Of a DNA stretch of 64,000 nt, positions 17,901-25,353 are shown in pieces (positions within the stretch are counted from its first letter, which is position 1; each line of letters opens with the position of its first letter). Source of the stretch: Streptomyces sp. Mut1. GTDB lineage: Bacteria; Actinomycetota; Actinomycetes; Streptomycetales; Streptomycetaceae. Where the stretch lies: NCBI RefSeq assembly GCF_030719295.1, contig NZ_CP120997.1, positions 5,715,501-5,779,500 on the forward strand, written 5' to 3'. Below the pieces are notes generated by a model that ran no database searches, had not been told where the DNA came from, and saw only the letters and a list, made by a program, of their open reading frames with translations. The translations under genes were made by a program, and so were the position numbers.

Positions 17901-18178
17901 ACCAGCGCGGTCTTCTCCGCGTCCTGGGCCTCCTGCCAGGTGTTGATCGACCCCTTCACCTGGAAGCCGCCCATGACCAGGCCGACCAGTACGGGGATCA
18001 GGAGGATGGCGTTCAGCCGGGTGGGCACCCGCCAGTTGCGCGGGGACAGCCGGCTGGTGCTGCCACCGGCCGGTACCGCCTCGGACACGTCGGCGGACGG
18101 CCCCGCGGCGGCACGCGACGGCGGGGTGAAGTTGCCCCGCTCGGCCTGCGCCGGGGAGCCCTCGTTGTTACGCCTCAC
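14942..18178 (-). CDS. conservon sensor ATPase/histidine-kinase-like protein (CvnA-type), first conservon
   Basis: A 1078-residue membrane sensor. Transmembrane helix 1 (about 56-73) and helix 2 (about 385-405) flank an extracellular nitrate/nitrite-sensor-like helical domain (about 80-370). A HAMP-like linker follows (405-470), then LDHLATRMRRNGENLLVL (525-542) and a GHKL ATPase with N-box HLLAELLENATTF (594-606), IHDKGIGL and GLFVVGRLA. There is no cognate response regulator; conservons signal through the GTPase instead. The C-terminal 300 residues are disordered and rich in Gln, Tyr, Gly and Pro. It starts with GTG and is the first gene of its operon. The 347-bp gap upstream holds the terminators of the second conservon. 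Confidence 0.9.
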   Translation of the reverse strand: MRRNNEGSPAQAERGNFTPPSRAAAGPSADVSEAVPAGGSTSRLSPRNWRVPTRLNAILLIPVLVGLVMGGFQVKGSINTWQEAQDAEKTALVVRAAAEYGQALLNERDLTAEPLLSNKRDDDVVTEARATTDAAAEKFDKAVQGMPATQGLERRLKLFKLEEPKLPQLRKAAYTAAMDPVKTEEGYVQVQHSLMEFCNELGLGTGNITSYGRTVYAIELAKAAESLQRSIGMHLLVRPSKESGKFNDQVKAFGSYNYLEQIALGEFTSGGTEADAARLKQVMTAKATAGAAELKAAKQKADAAGVPFVTPPTIDGSVYDGMAQEIGLGKDPAQLKAKGITPETWMAAATAKFDGYTTVEDELVDRAVAEAADISSSARTDAVVNATIVLVALLAAFVLAGLMARQMSRSMRRLRTAAFGIAEQRLPSLVDQLSRTDPGRVDTRVQPIPINSQDEIGEVARAFDQVHREAVRLAAEQAMLRGNVNAIFTNLSRRNQSLIEGQLTLITDLENNEADPDQLESLFRLDHLATRMRRNGENLLVLAGEEPGRRWNQPVPLVDVLRAASSEVESYERIELSGVPETEIHGQSVTDLVHLLAELLENATTFSSPQTKVRVTATRLPDSRVMIEIHDKGIGLTAEDFADINHKLANPPTVDAAVSQRMGLFVVGRLADRHGIRVQLRPSGEQAGTTSLVMLPDAITHGGGGEAPDQDDFTVSSMIPQQQAFDALPQQPQLRTAAELGFDDSRYEEPSTDAPQLDPVGRSLMREERRAALEAQTGGEQQYAEAGYGSDAGAGAEDPYAAQQYGQEPQQDGQAVQAGQQGYAQPGYEGGYDPYPGGTGYAGQQGYDGYDPSQGGYPEAAYAAAEAPQQAYDEQYGAQPQQEEWPGQEAYSNGFEPVAQPEAESVASAPAESREHVGFERSGPAPNAGHELTEAGLPRRGGQQHWQPTGRGNGRPDAAQEGPLGQEPPQQPSPARQAPDGNAGNDGSDDWRSANDERWERAEKLREPKAGGITPSGLPRRVPKANLVEGTAEQTQQGGPQVSRAPEDVRGRLSNLRRGVLRGRNAGSDTSNTYNQER

Positions 18179-18346
18179 TCGACCAACAACCTCTCGGCGT
18201 CGACACCTACGCTGTGCCGTTTTTTGTTCAGGGCCGTACTACTCGGGAGTCGGTCGAATTGCAGCACGGCTACGGGTCCCGTTCCAAACAGTTGGAACGG
18301 GCGATTCCGAGTGGCGTACGCCTCAGATAAATCGGGCATAAAGAAC

Positions 18347-18370
18347 GAGCCCCGTCAAAAGACGAGGCTC
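18347..18370 (-). terminator. secondary hairpin between the conservons
   Basis: A 10-bp stem with one mismatch and an AAAA loop (GAGCCCCGTC/GACGAGGCTC) lies beyond the stronger hairpin at 18447. It may be a back-up terminator or part of the promoter region of the first conservon. Confidence 0.45.
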
Positions 18371-18446
18371 ATGTGAGCGCAGCGGCACCGGTCGTGCGCA
18401 TCCGGTGTCGGGCGGGGGGTAATTCTCTGTCGAAACGTTATGAATG

Positions 18447-18484
18447 CGGGGGCGGATCGTGTCAAAGGACACAGTCCGCCCCCG
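18447..18484 (-). terminator. hairpin terminator of the second conservon
   Basis: A 17-position stem with a two-base internal mismatch and an AAAG loop (CGGGGGCGGA.../...TCCGCCCCCG) lies 41 bases beyond the second GTPase gene. Confidence 0.7.
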
Positions 18485-18525
18485 TGTGACTACTGTAACT
18501 GCCGTATGCCACTACCTACTTGCGA

Positions 18526-19110
18526 CTACTTGAGCCGGGCCATCAAAGCGTGCTCGACCAGCGTGATCAGGCCGCTCTTCGCATCGCCGCGGTGTCGTGC
18601 GTCGGTGGTGATGATCGGCGTGTCCGGTCCGATCTGGAGCGCTTCGCGCACCTCGTCGGGGGTGTACGGCTGGTGTCCGTCGAAGCCGTTGAGGGCGATG
18701 ACGAACGGGAGTCCGCTGTTCTCGAAGTAGTCGACCGCCGGGAAGCAGTCGGCGAGCCTGCGGGTGTCGACGAGGACGACGGCGCCGATGGCGCCGCGTA
18801 CCAGGTCGTCCCACATGAACCAGAAGCGGTCCTGGCCCGGTGTACCGAAGAGGTACAGGATCAGGTCCTGGTCCAGCGTGATGCGGCCGAAGTCCATCGC
18901 CACCGTCGTGGTGGTCTTTCCGCCGGTGTGCGTGAGGTCGTCGATGCCCGCCGACGCGGACGTCATCACGGCTTCGGTGCGTAGCGGATTGATCTCCGAG
19001 ACGGCACCGACAAACGTGGTTTTGCCCACGCCGAACCCACCGGCCACGACGATCTTCGCCGAGGTGGTGGCCCGGGTCGCCGCGCCGCCGTTAGAGCTTT
19101 CGAAGTCCAC
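18526..19110 (-). CDS. conservon small GTPase (CvnD-type), second conservon
   Basis: A 194-residue paralogue of the GTPase at 13240. They share P-loop GGFGVGKT, switch element FGTPGQ and the degenerate NGFD motif. The proteins differ mainly at the N-terminus (SNGGAATRAT versus SSGGAARST), in the TGDK/TGGK stretch and near the C-terminus (HRGDAKSG versus HRADAKSA). It overlaps the DUF742 gene by 20 bases, as in the first conservon. The near identity means the two GTPases could be exchangeable between the two sensor complexes. Confidence 0.92.
   Translation of the reverse strand: MDFESSNGGAATRATTSAKIVVAGGFGVGKTTFVGAVSEINPLRTEAVMTSASAGIDDLTHTGGKTTTTVAMDFGRITLDQDLILYLFGTPGQDRFWFMWDDLVRGAIGAVVLVDTRRLADCFPAVDYFENSGLPFVIALNGFDGHQPYTPDEVREALQIGPDTPIITTDARHRGDAKSGLITLVEHALMARLK
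18613..18918. repeat. identical 306-bp segment shared with 13327-13632 (copy 2)
   Basis: Partner of the copy at 13327, in the same orientation and offset by 5286 bases. Identity ends where GTCCCCC (copy 1) is replaced by TCCGCCG (copy 2). Confidence 0.85.
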
Positions 19111-19498
19111 TGAGCACCCTTTCGAGCAGTGTCACATCCGGCGCGCCGCCGGCCTCTCCGTTGCCCGGCTGGTGGATGGCCACCATGCCGGCTTCCGCCA
19201 GGTCCGCGACAAGAATCCGCGCCACACCGAGGGGCATCGACAGCAGGGCCGAGACCTCGGCCACCGACTTGACCTCGCGGCACAGATGGCAGATCCGCTG
19301 ATGCTCGGGGAGCAGGGTCCCCAGATGCGCGGGATCGGCCGTGGTGCTGACCAGTGCTTCTATCGCTAGCTGATAGCGCGGCCGGGTGCGTCCGCCGGTC
19401 ATGGCGTACGGACGGACCAGCGGCTGGTCGCCCTCACCTTCGTACGACGCGTGACTGGACGCGCCGTACGGATCGGGTGAGGCGGGTGGCGGGGTCAT
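19091..19498 (-). CDS. DUF742 protein (CvnC-type), second conservon
   Basis: A 135-residue DUF742 protein. The core matches that of the first conservon (PLVRPYAMTGGRTRPRYQLA, ending LSGLRKL), but the N-terminal extension is only about 25 residues. ATG 19498 follows CGGAGGATTC, a strong ribosome-binding site. The 133-bp gap to the roadblock gene is the longest inside this conservon and shows no hairpin, so the genes are probably still co-transcribed. Confidence 0.9.
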   Translation of the reverse strand: MTPPPASPDPYGASSHASYEGEGDQPLVRPYAMTGGRTRPRYQLAIEALVSTTADPAHLGTLLPEHQRICHLCREVKSVAEVSALLSMPLGVARILVADLAEAGMVAIHQPGNGEAGGAPDVTLLERVLSGLRKL

Positions 19499-19631
19499 GA
19501 ATCCTCCGGGCGTGACAGCAGGGTGTCGACTTGCCGTCTGAAGGGGCCGGTGAGGGGCTGTAAGCGGCCGGACGGGCGAGGGTTGAGTGCGGTACCTGGG
19601 TAGATCGTCTGTGTCACTGGTTCACGGCCGC

Positions 19632-20054
19632 CTAATGGAGCAGGCTGCCCTGGAGCTCCGCGCGGAGGTCCGGGGTCAGGACAGTGCCCGCCCGGTCCAC
19701 CAGCAGAGCCATTTCGTAGCCGACCAGACCGATGTCGGCGTCCGGGTGGGCCAGCACGGCCAGCGAGGAGCCGTCGGAGATGGACATGAGGAACAGGAAG
19801 CCGCGTTCCATCTCCACCACGGTCTGGCTGACGGCGCCGCCCTCGAAGATCCGGGAGGCGCCGGCCGTCAGCGAGGTCAGTCCGGACGCGACGGCCGCCA
19901 GCTGGTCGGCGCGGTCGCGCGGGAAACCTTCGGACATCGCCAGCAGGAGGCCGTCCGCCGAGACCACCACCGTGTGCGACACCCCGGGGGTGTTGTCCAC
20001 GAAGTTGGTGATCAGCCAGTTCAGATTCTGTGCGGCCTGACTCATCGGGCTCAA
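19632..20054 (-). CDS. roadblock/LC7 domain protein (CvnB-type), second conservon, TTG start
   Basis: A 140-residue roadblock protein nearly identical to the first conservon's copy. TTG 20054 follows AGGAG by six bases and directly abuts the sensor gene's TAG stop. This is the same arrangement as GTG 14940 in the first conservon and supports the unusual start; the alternative is ATG 20045. Predicted to partner with the small GTPase in the conservon complex. Confidence 0.9.
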   Translation of the reverse strand: MSPMSQAAQNLNWLITNFVDNTPGVSHTVVVSADGLLLAMSEGFPRDRADQLAAVASGLTSLTAGASRIFEGGAVSQTVVEMERGFLFLMSISDGSSLAVLAHPDADIGLVGYEMALLVDRAGTVLTPDLRAELQGSLLH

Positions 20055-23000
20055 CTAACGCTCCTGCTGGTGAGTGGGGCCGAGGGGGAAACTGCCGGTC
20101 TGTCCGCTGCCTGCCTGGCGTCCTTGCTGGATGCCGCGGCGCAGATTGGTCAGACGCCCGCGCACATCATCGGGCGCACGCGAGACCTGGGGACCGGACT
20201 GGTTGTTCTGCTGCTGGGCGGTACCCGGCACCAGGTTGGCACGCGGGACCCGGCGAGGCAGACCGGACGTGGTGATTCCGCCCGCCGCGGGCTTCTTCAC
20301 CCGCTCCGCCTGCCGGACGATCTCGTCGTTCGGCGAAGCGCGCCAGCTGCTCGTCACCCCCGGGTCGCCGAGGCCGCGCTGCGGTGCGGCGGGAGCGGTG
20401 GGCTCCGGCGCCGACTGCTGCGGGAAGCCGGGCTCCGGGGCGGGAGGCTGCTGCTGGGCACCCTGCTGACCCTGCTGCGGACCGTGGAACCAGTTGGTCT
20501 CCAGCGTGTCGTACAGCGGGGTGCGGCCGTCGCCGGGACCGGAGGCCGGCGGCAGCGCCTCGGGCTGCTGCGGCTGCTGCGGCAGGACCGGGCGGTACGG
20601 GGCGTCGGCGGCCGGCACGGGCGGGCGCGGCGCACCGAAGTCCTGGTCGCCGCGCTGCCGGGGCGCGGGCTGCTGCTGGGCGCCGAAGTCCGGGCGGGCG
20701 AACTGCGAGGTGCTCGCCACGTCCGGGTTCTGCGGCTGCGCGCCGGGCGCGGGTGCCGAGAAGTCCGGGCGGGCGAACTCGGCCGTGGCGCCGGGGCCCT
20801 GGCGGTCGTCGGCCTGCGGACGCGGCGGCAGCGGCTGCGGGAACCGGCCCGTGTTCTCCGACTCCTCGTGACCGCGCGGTGCGTCGAGCGGGGAGCGGTG
20901 CTGCGGGGCCGACGGCTCGTCGGTGCCCCAGCTGGTGGTCTGCGGGCGCTGCGGGGCGGGGAAGCCGCCGTTCGGACCGCCCTGGGCCGGGGCTCCGGGC
21001 AGTTCGGCACGCGGGCCGCCGACGGGAGGCAGCTGACGCTCGCCGCGACCGCGCGGCGGCTCGAAGGCGCCGCGGCCGTCCTGACCGCCCTGGCCCTGCC
21101 CCGGGCCGGCCTGGTCGAACCGGGCCTGCTGGGGATGCGGGACCTGCCGTGCGGGGCCGTTCTGCTCCGGACGCCGCTGGTCGAACAGGCTGGGCTGGCC
21201 CGAGTCCGTACGGCCGGAGCCGTCGCCCTGGCCGCGGGCGCCGAGCCGGGCACCGCCGAACGCGCCGGCCAGACCGCCGCCACCCGGGCGCGGAGCCTCC
21301 GGACGGCCGCCGTCCTGCGGCGAGCGGCCCTGCGGCTTCTGGAACGCCGAGTCCTGCCCGCCGGGCCCGCCCTGCGGGCGGTTGCCGTCGCGGGCCGGCA
21401 GCGCGGCCCGGGGACCGGAACCGGCACCGACCTGCCCGCGCTGGGGGCCCTGCCCCGCCGCGAGCCGTCCGGCCTGGGCGTTGGCGTTGTTGCCGGCGAG
21501 CAGACCGCCGGGGGACTGCTGGCCGGGCGCCTGCTTGGGCGCCGGCTGCTTGCCGCCGTGGGCGACGTCGACCGGGAGCATGACCAGCGCGGTGGTGCCG
21601 CCGGAGTCCGAGGGGCGCAGCTGGATACGGATGCCGTGACGCAGGGACAGCCGGCCGACCACGAACAGACCCATGCGGCGGGAGACCGAGACGTCCACGG
21701 TGGGCGGCGACGCGAGCCGCTCGTTGATCGCCGCGAGGTCCTCGGGGGACAGGCCGATGCCGGTGTCGTGGATCTCGACGAGCACCCGGCCGTCGGGCAG
21801 CGCGTGACCGGTGACCCGGACCTTCGTCTGCGGCGAGGAGAACGACGTGGCGTTCTCCAGCAGCTCGGCGAGCAGGTGCACGAGGTCGTTGACGACGCGG
21901 CCGGCGACCTCGGTGGCCGGCACGGCGGCCAGTTCGATGCGCTCGTACTGCTCCACCTCGGAGGCGGCGGCACGGAGCACGTCGACCAGCGGCACGGGAC
22001 GGGTCCACCGGCGCCCCGGCTCCTCGCCCGCGAGGACGAGGAGGTTCTCGCCGTTCCGGCGCATACGGGTCGCGAGGTGGTCGAGCTTGAAGAGCGAGGA
22101 CAGCTGGTCCGGGTCGGCCTCGCGCGACTCCAGCTCGGAGATGAGCGAGAGCTGGCGCTGGATGAGGCCCTGCGAACGGCGCGACAGGTTGGTGAACATC
22201 GCGTTGACGTTGCCCCGCAGAAGGGCCTGCTCGGCGGCGAGACGGACCGCCTCGCGGTGCACGTCGTCGAAGGCCGCGGCCACCTTGCCGATCTCGTCAC
22301 GGGAGTGCACACCGACGGACTCGACGGAGGTGTCGACGTCCTGCGGGTCCGACTCGGAGAGCTGCTTGACGAGCTCCGGCAGCCGGTCCTGCGCGACGCG
22401 CGTCGCGGTGTCCTGGAGGCGGCGCAGCGAGCGGATCATGGACCGGGCCACGACGAAGGCGCCGACCAGGGAGACGCCGAGGACCAGGAGGATCAGCGCA
22501 CCGGAGATGATCGCCTCGCGCTGGGACTCGTCGCGCAGTTCGCGCGCCTTGCTCTCCATGTCGCTGAGGAGGGTCTCCTCGACCACCTTCATGGCGTTGA
22601 TCTTGGTGGAGTCCTGGTCGTACCAGTCCATGTACGAACGGCGCGAGGAGGCGCCGCTCATGGAGGTCGGGTTCTCCAGCATCTTCCTGGCGTACGTGTC
22701 CGCCGCCTTGATGTCCGGATGGCCCTCGTCCAGCGTCGAGGTCAGCTCCTCGGCGCTCTTGCCGGTGGAGGTGTAGATCGCCTCGAAGGAGTTGCGGGCC
22801 GCGCTCTCCTTGCGCTGCGCGGCGAGGCCGAACTGCTGGTCGTTGCGGTCGAGGTCGGGCTTCTTGTCGCCGCCGCCGGGCAGCGCGGCGGCGATGACCG
22901 CGCGCTGGACCGAGGCGTACTCCTTGGCGGAGGAGAACGCCGCCAGCGCACGGGTCCGCTTGATCATCTCGGGGCTGCTGGTCGCCTGCGCCATGTCCTG

Positions 23001-23708
23001 GGAGAGGCTCAGCAGCGAGGTGATCAGCTGGCTGTAGGCGTCGATCGTCTGGAGACTCGGGCTGTCCTTGACGTACGCCTGCTTGCGGATGTCACGGATG
23101 GAGCCGAGCTGCGCGGCGATCTGCTGGACGCTGGCGTGGATGCTCTCCAGCGTCTCGTCGTCGGTGGTGTCGCCGATGTCCTCGGTGGCCGAGAAGAACG
23201 CCTTCTTCGCCCGGTCGGTCTTCTTGCGCGGCTCGGTGACCTTGAAGTCGGTCGCCGGGACTCCGTTGGACAGCGGGCCGGCCGACCGGTCGCGCTCCTC
23301 CTGGAGCGCCTGGGCCAGCGCGGTCGCCTGCTTGGTCATCCGGGTCAGCAGCTGCATGTGCTCCAGCTGCTGGATGTCGTTCATGGAGTCGTTGATGCGC
23401 AGACCGCCCAGGGTGGTCGCGGCGACCACGGGGAGGGCGAGCAGGGAGACCAGGCGCGTGCTGATGCGCCAGTTGCGCAGAGCTACGCGTGAGCCCGTGT
23501 TGACAGGGCCGCGTGACTTGGGCGCGGCGGCCGGTTCGGAGGCGTTGTTGGTCGGTGCGGCGCCGGGGCGCCGTTCGCGATCGCCGTGGTCACCGGCCGC
23601 GGCCGGTCCGGGGTTCTGGGCGTGCTGGGGCGAGGAGCCGCGGTCGGTCCCGCCGCGCGGCTCCTGTTCGGCCGCAGCGCTGCCATCCCTCTTGAAACGT
23701 CCCTGCAC
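20055..23708 (-). CDS. conservon sensor ATPase/histidine-kinase-like protein (CvnA-type), second conservon
   Basis: A membrane sensor of 1217 residues from GTG 23708. A hydrophilic N-terminus of about 80 residues leads to transmembrane helix 1 (about 86-103). A roughly 300-residue extracellular nitrate/nitrite-sensor-like domain, a second helix (ISGALILLVLGVSLVGAFVV), a HAMP-like linker and a GHKL ATPase (N-box LLAELLENATSFS, then HDTGIGL) follow. The C-terminal 500 residues are Pro/Gln/Gly-rich and disordered. The frame extends upstream to 23999, but that stretch does not look conserved and GTG 23708 follows AGAGG. The sensor domain differs strongly from the first conservon's, so a different signal is expected. 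Confidence 0.88.
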   Translation of the reverse strand: MQGRFKRDGSAAAEQEPRGGTDRGSSPQHAQNPGPAAAGDHGDRERRPGAAPTNNASEPAAAPKSRGPVNTGSRVALRNWRISTRLVSLLALPVVAATTLGGLRINDSMNDIQQLEHMQLLTRMTKQATALAQALQEERDRSAGPLSNGVPATDFKVTEPRKKTDRAKKAFFSATEDIGDTTDDETLESIHASVQQIAAQLGSIRDIRKQAYVKDSPSLQTIDAYSQLITSLLSLSQDMAQATSSPEMIKRTRALAAFSSAKEYASVQRAVIAAALPGGGDKKPDLDRNDQQFGLAAQRKESAARNSFEAIYTSTGKSAEELTSTLDEGHPDIKAADTYARKMLENPTSMSGASSRRSYMDWYDQDSTKINAMKVVEETLLSDMESKARELRDESQREAIISGALILLVLGVSLVGAFVVARSMIRSLRRLQDTATRVAQDRLPELVKQLSESDPQDVDTSVESVGVHSRDEIGKVAAAFDDVHREAVRLAAEQALLRGNVNAMFTNLSRRSQGLIQRQLSLISELESREADPDQLSSLFKLDHLATRMRRNGENLLVLAGEEPGRRWTRPVPLVDVLRAAASEVEQYERIELAAVPATEVAGRVVNDLVHLLAELLENATSFSSPQTKVRVTGHALPDGRVLVEIHDTGIGLSPEDLAAINERLASPPTVDVSVSRRMGLFVVGRLSLRHGIRIQLRPSDSGGTTALVMLPVDVAHGGKQPAPKQAPGQQSPGGLLAGNNANAQAGRLAAGQGPQRGQVGAGSGPRAALPARDGNRPQGGPGGQDSAFQKPQGRSPQDGGRPEAPRPGGGGLAGAFGGARLGARGQGDGSGRTDSGQPSLFDQRRPEQNGPARQVPHPQQARFDQAGPGQGQGGQDGRGAFEPPRGRGERQLPPVGGPRAELPGAPAQGGPNGGFPAPQRPQTTSWGTDEPSAPQHRSPLDAPRGHEESENTGRFPQPLPPRPQADDRQGPGATAEFARPDFSAPAPGAQPQNPDVASTSQFARPDFGAQQQPAPRQRGDQDFGAPRPPVPAADAPYRPVLPQQPQQPEALPPASGPGDGRTPLYDTLETNWFHGPQQGQQGAQQQPPAPEPGFPQQSAPEPTAPAAPQRGLGDPGVTSSWRASPNDEIVRQAERVKKPAAGGITTSGLPRRVPRANLVPGTAQQQNNQSGPQVSRAPDDVRGRLTNLRRGIQQGRQAGSGQTGSFPLGPTHQQER

Positions 23709-24289
23709 TAGCGTCGCAACCTCTGGACCAGGCGTTCTTCCGTCATGAACGGAGAAAACGGTGTCGGCGTGGTGGGGCGTAATCCTGCCCCATGGTGGTC
23801 GTGAGTGACCGGCGCTCTTCCCCTTCCCGCCGCCACTCGGCGCTGCGTTGCGCCCCCTGCGCGCCGGCTTGAAACCCGCGGCGGTGCGTGGAATTTCAGC
23901 ACAGTGGCGGATCTCCAACAAGGGCCAGGTACCGGGCTGTGACCTGCGTGACACGTTGTGATGGCCACGTAACAAGCCGTGGAGGCTGTTCAGTGACATT
24001 ACGGACTATTGGGTGCGAGTCCGGTGGGGGTACGGGGTGTCCCAGTCGCCATGATCAGGAGCGGAATGACTCATTCAGTGGTGCAATGTCCGATTCCGGG
24101 ACCCAACTCGACCGCCCGTATTGGGGCAATTATCCCGGTGTTCGTGAGCAAACTCACATGATGATCGCCGTCTGTTCGGGGCGCCCGAGGGGAATTGAAT
24201 GTTTAGCCTGACGCTTTACTGGGACGGCAGAAGCGACAACCGGCGCCCCTCCCGCGGGCGGCGCCCCGAAGACAGGGTCCGTACGGCAG
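23709..24289. other. 581-bp gene-free region upstream of the second conservon
   Basis: Base composition drops, with A/T-rich stretches at 23880-24230 such as GGGCAATTATCCC and TTGAATGTTTAGCC. The region must hold the promoter of the minus-strand conservon and that of the small plus-strand gene at 24290. I see no hairpin or convincing promoter pair, and the open frames in it lack the high-GC third-position bias. Confidence 0.6.
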
Positions 24290-24493
24290 ATGAAGACGAC
24301 GATGACGCTCCGCAACATTGCCAACCCCCGCCGCACCACGCTGGCGCACCTCAAGGACGCCGAGGCGCTGCGGACGACGGAACGGCCGGAGCACGCAGTC
24401 GCACTGCCGACCCAGACGGCCAACCCGCGCCGCACCATCCTCATGAAGGCCCCCGCCGCCGCCCCGGTCGCCATCCCCGTCGCCGCGGAGTAA
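24290..24493 (+). CDS. small unknown protein with duplicated ANPRRT motif
   Basis: A 67-residue protein I do not recognise. Third codon positions are over 90% G/C, so it is probably real. It holds two copies of a short motif, IANPRRTTL (about residues 10-18) and TANPRRTIL (about 43-51), separated by a charged stretch, and ends in an Ala/Pro-rich tail (APAAAPVAIPVAAE). There is no signal peptide, membrane helix or cysteine. ATG 24290 has only a weak ribosome-binding site; ATG 24302 is possible. It stands alone between the conservon promoter region and the FAH-gltX pair. The repeated motif could be a binding or processing site, which is speculation. Confidence 0.55.
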   Translation: MKTTMTLRNIANPRRTTLAHLKDAEALRTTERPEHAVALPTQTANPRRTILMKAPAAAPVAIPVAAE

Positions 24494-24576
24494 CCGGCGC
24501 GGGAGCGCCCCTCACGCGCGTTAGCCTGGAGCGTCAGTCTTCAAGCACCAGCAAGCAGTGAGGGGCGACAGCACCC

Positions 24577-25353
24577 GTGCGCATCGCCAGGTTCTCCATC
24601 GACGGCAATGTCGCCTTCGGCGCGGTCGAGGGCGACGGGCCCGACGGTCTCGTCCTCGACATCATCAAGGGCATCCCGTACTCCGAGTTCGAGCTCTCCG
24701 GGACCAAGGTCCCGCTGAACAAGGTCCGGCTGCTGCCGCCCGTGCTGCCCAACAAGGTCGTGGCCATCGGCCGCAACTACGCGGAGCACGCCGCCGAACT
24801 CGGCAACGAGGTCCCCGACGTCCCCGTCGCCTTCTTCAAGCCCACCACCTCGGTGATCGGCTCCGGCGACGCCATCGAGTACCCCTCCTTCTCCGACGAG
24901 GTGCACCACGAGGCCGAACTGGCCGTGGTCATCGGCCGGATGTGCCGCGAAGTGCCGCGCGAGCGGGTCAAGGACGTCATCTTCGGCTACACCTGCGCCA
25001 ACGACGTCACCGCGCGCGACGCCCAGAAGCGGGAGAAGCAGTGGGCCCGCGCCAAGGGCTTCGACACCTCCTGCCCCCTCGGCCCCTGGGTGGAGACCGA
25101 CCTCGACCCCAGCGACCTCGCCATCCAGGCCACGGTCAACGGTGAGCAACGCCAGCTCGGCCGGACGAGCGACATGATCCGGACCATCGAGGACCTGGTC
25201 GTCCACATCACGGAGGCGATGACGCTGCTCCCGGGCGATGTGATTCTCACCGGCACTCCCGCGGGGGTCGGACCCCTCCACGTCGGCGACGAGGTCGCCG
25301 TCACCATCGAAGGCATCGGCACTCTCACCAACAAGGTGATCAAGCGTGGCTAA
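24577..25353 (+). CDS. fumarylacetoacetate hydrolase (FAH) family protein
   Basis: A 258-residue enzyme of the FAH superfamily, whose members cleave C-C bonds of diketo acids or decarboxylate/isomerise dioic acids with a divalent metal. The N-terminal cap is followed by the conserved [14 protein letters not shown] (about 64-77), the metal-ligand region [13 protein letters not shown] and the C-terminal [22 protein letters not shown] 24577 follows GAGGGG. The stop overlaps the start of gltX by eight bases, a pairing conserved in Streptomyces, so the genes are co-transcribed. The substrate cannot be assigned; oxaloacetate decarboxylase- or 2-hydroxyhepta-2,4-diene-1,7-dioate isomerase-like activity is possible. 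Confidence 0.88.
   Translation: MRIARFSIDGNVAFGAVEGDGPDGLVLDIIKGIPYSEFELSGTKVPLNKVRLLPPVLPNKVVAIGRNYAEHAAELGNEVPDVPVAFFKPTTSVIGSGDAIEYPSFSDEVHHEAELAVVIGRMCREVPRERVKDVIFGYTCANDVTARDAQKREKQWARAKGFDTSCPLGPWVETDLDPSDLAIQATVNGEQRQLGRTSDMIRTIEDLVVHITEAMTLLPGDVILTGTPAGVGPLHVGDEVAVTIEGIGTLTNKVIKRG

Noticed and set aside
14858..18376. Long plus-strand open frame opposite the first conservon sensor
   Set aside because: Arg/Leu/Val-rich shadow of the sensor gene without domain signatures. The same applies to the plus-strand frame at 19587-23492 opposite the second sensor.
23930..23970. Possible Crp-type site around GTGACCTGCGTGACAC
   Set aside because: The spacing does not fit GTG-N6-GNCAC, so no claim is made.
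23709..23999. N-terminal extension of the second conservon sensor
   Set aside because: Codon bias is lost in this stretch and GTG 23708 has a ribosome-binding site and a family-like start.
24199..24561. Plus-strand open frame overlapping the small gene at 24290
   Set aside because: Its third-position composition is poor compared with the overlapping 67-residue frame, and it runs into the FAH promoter.
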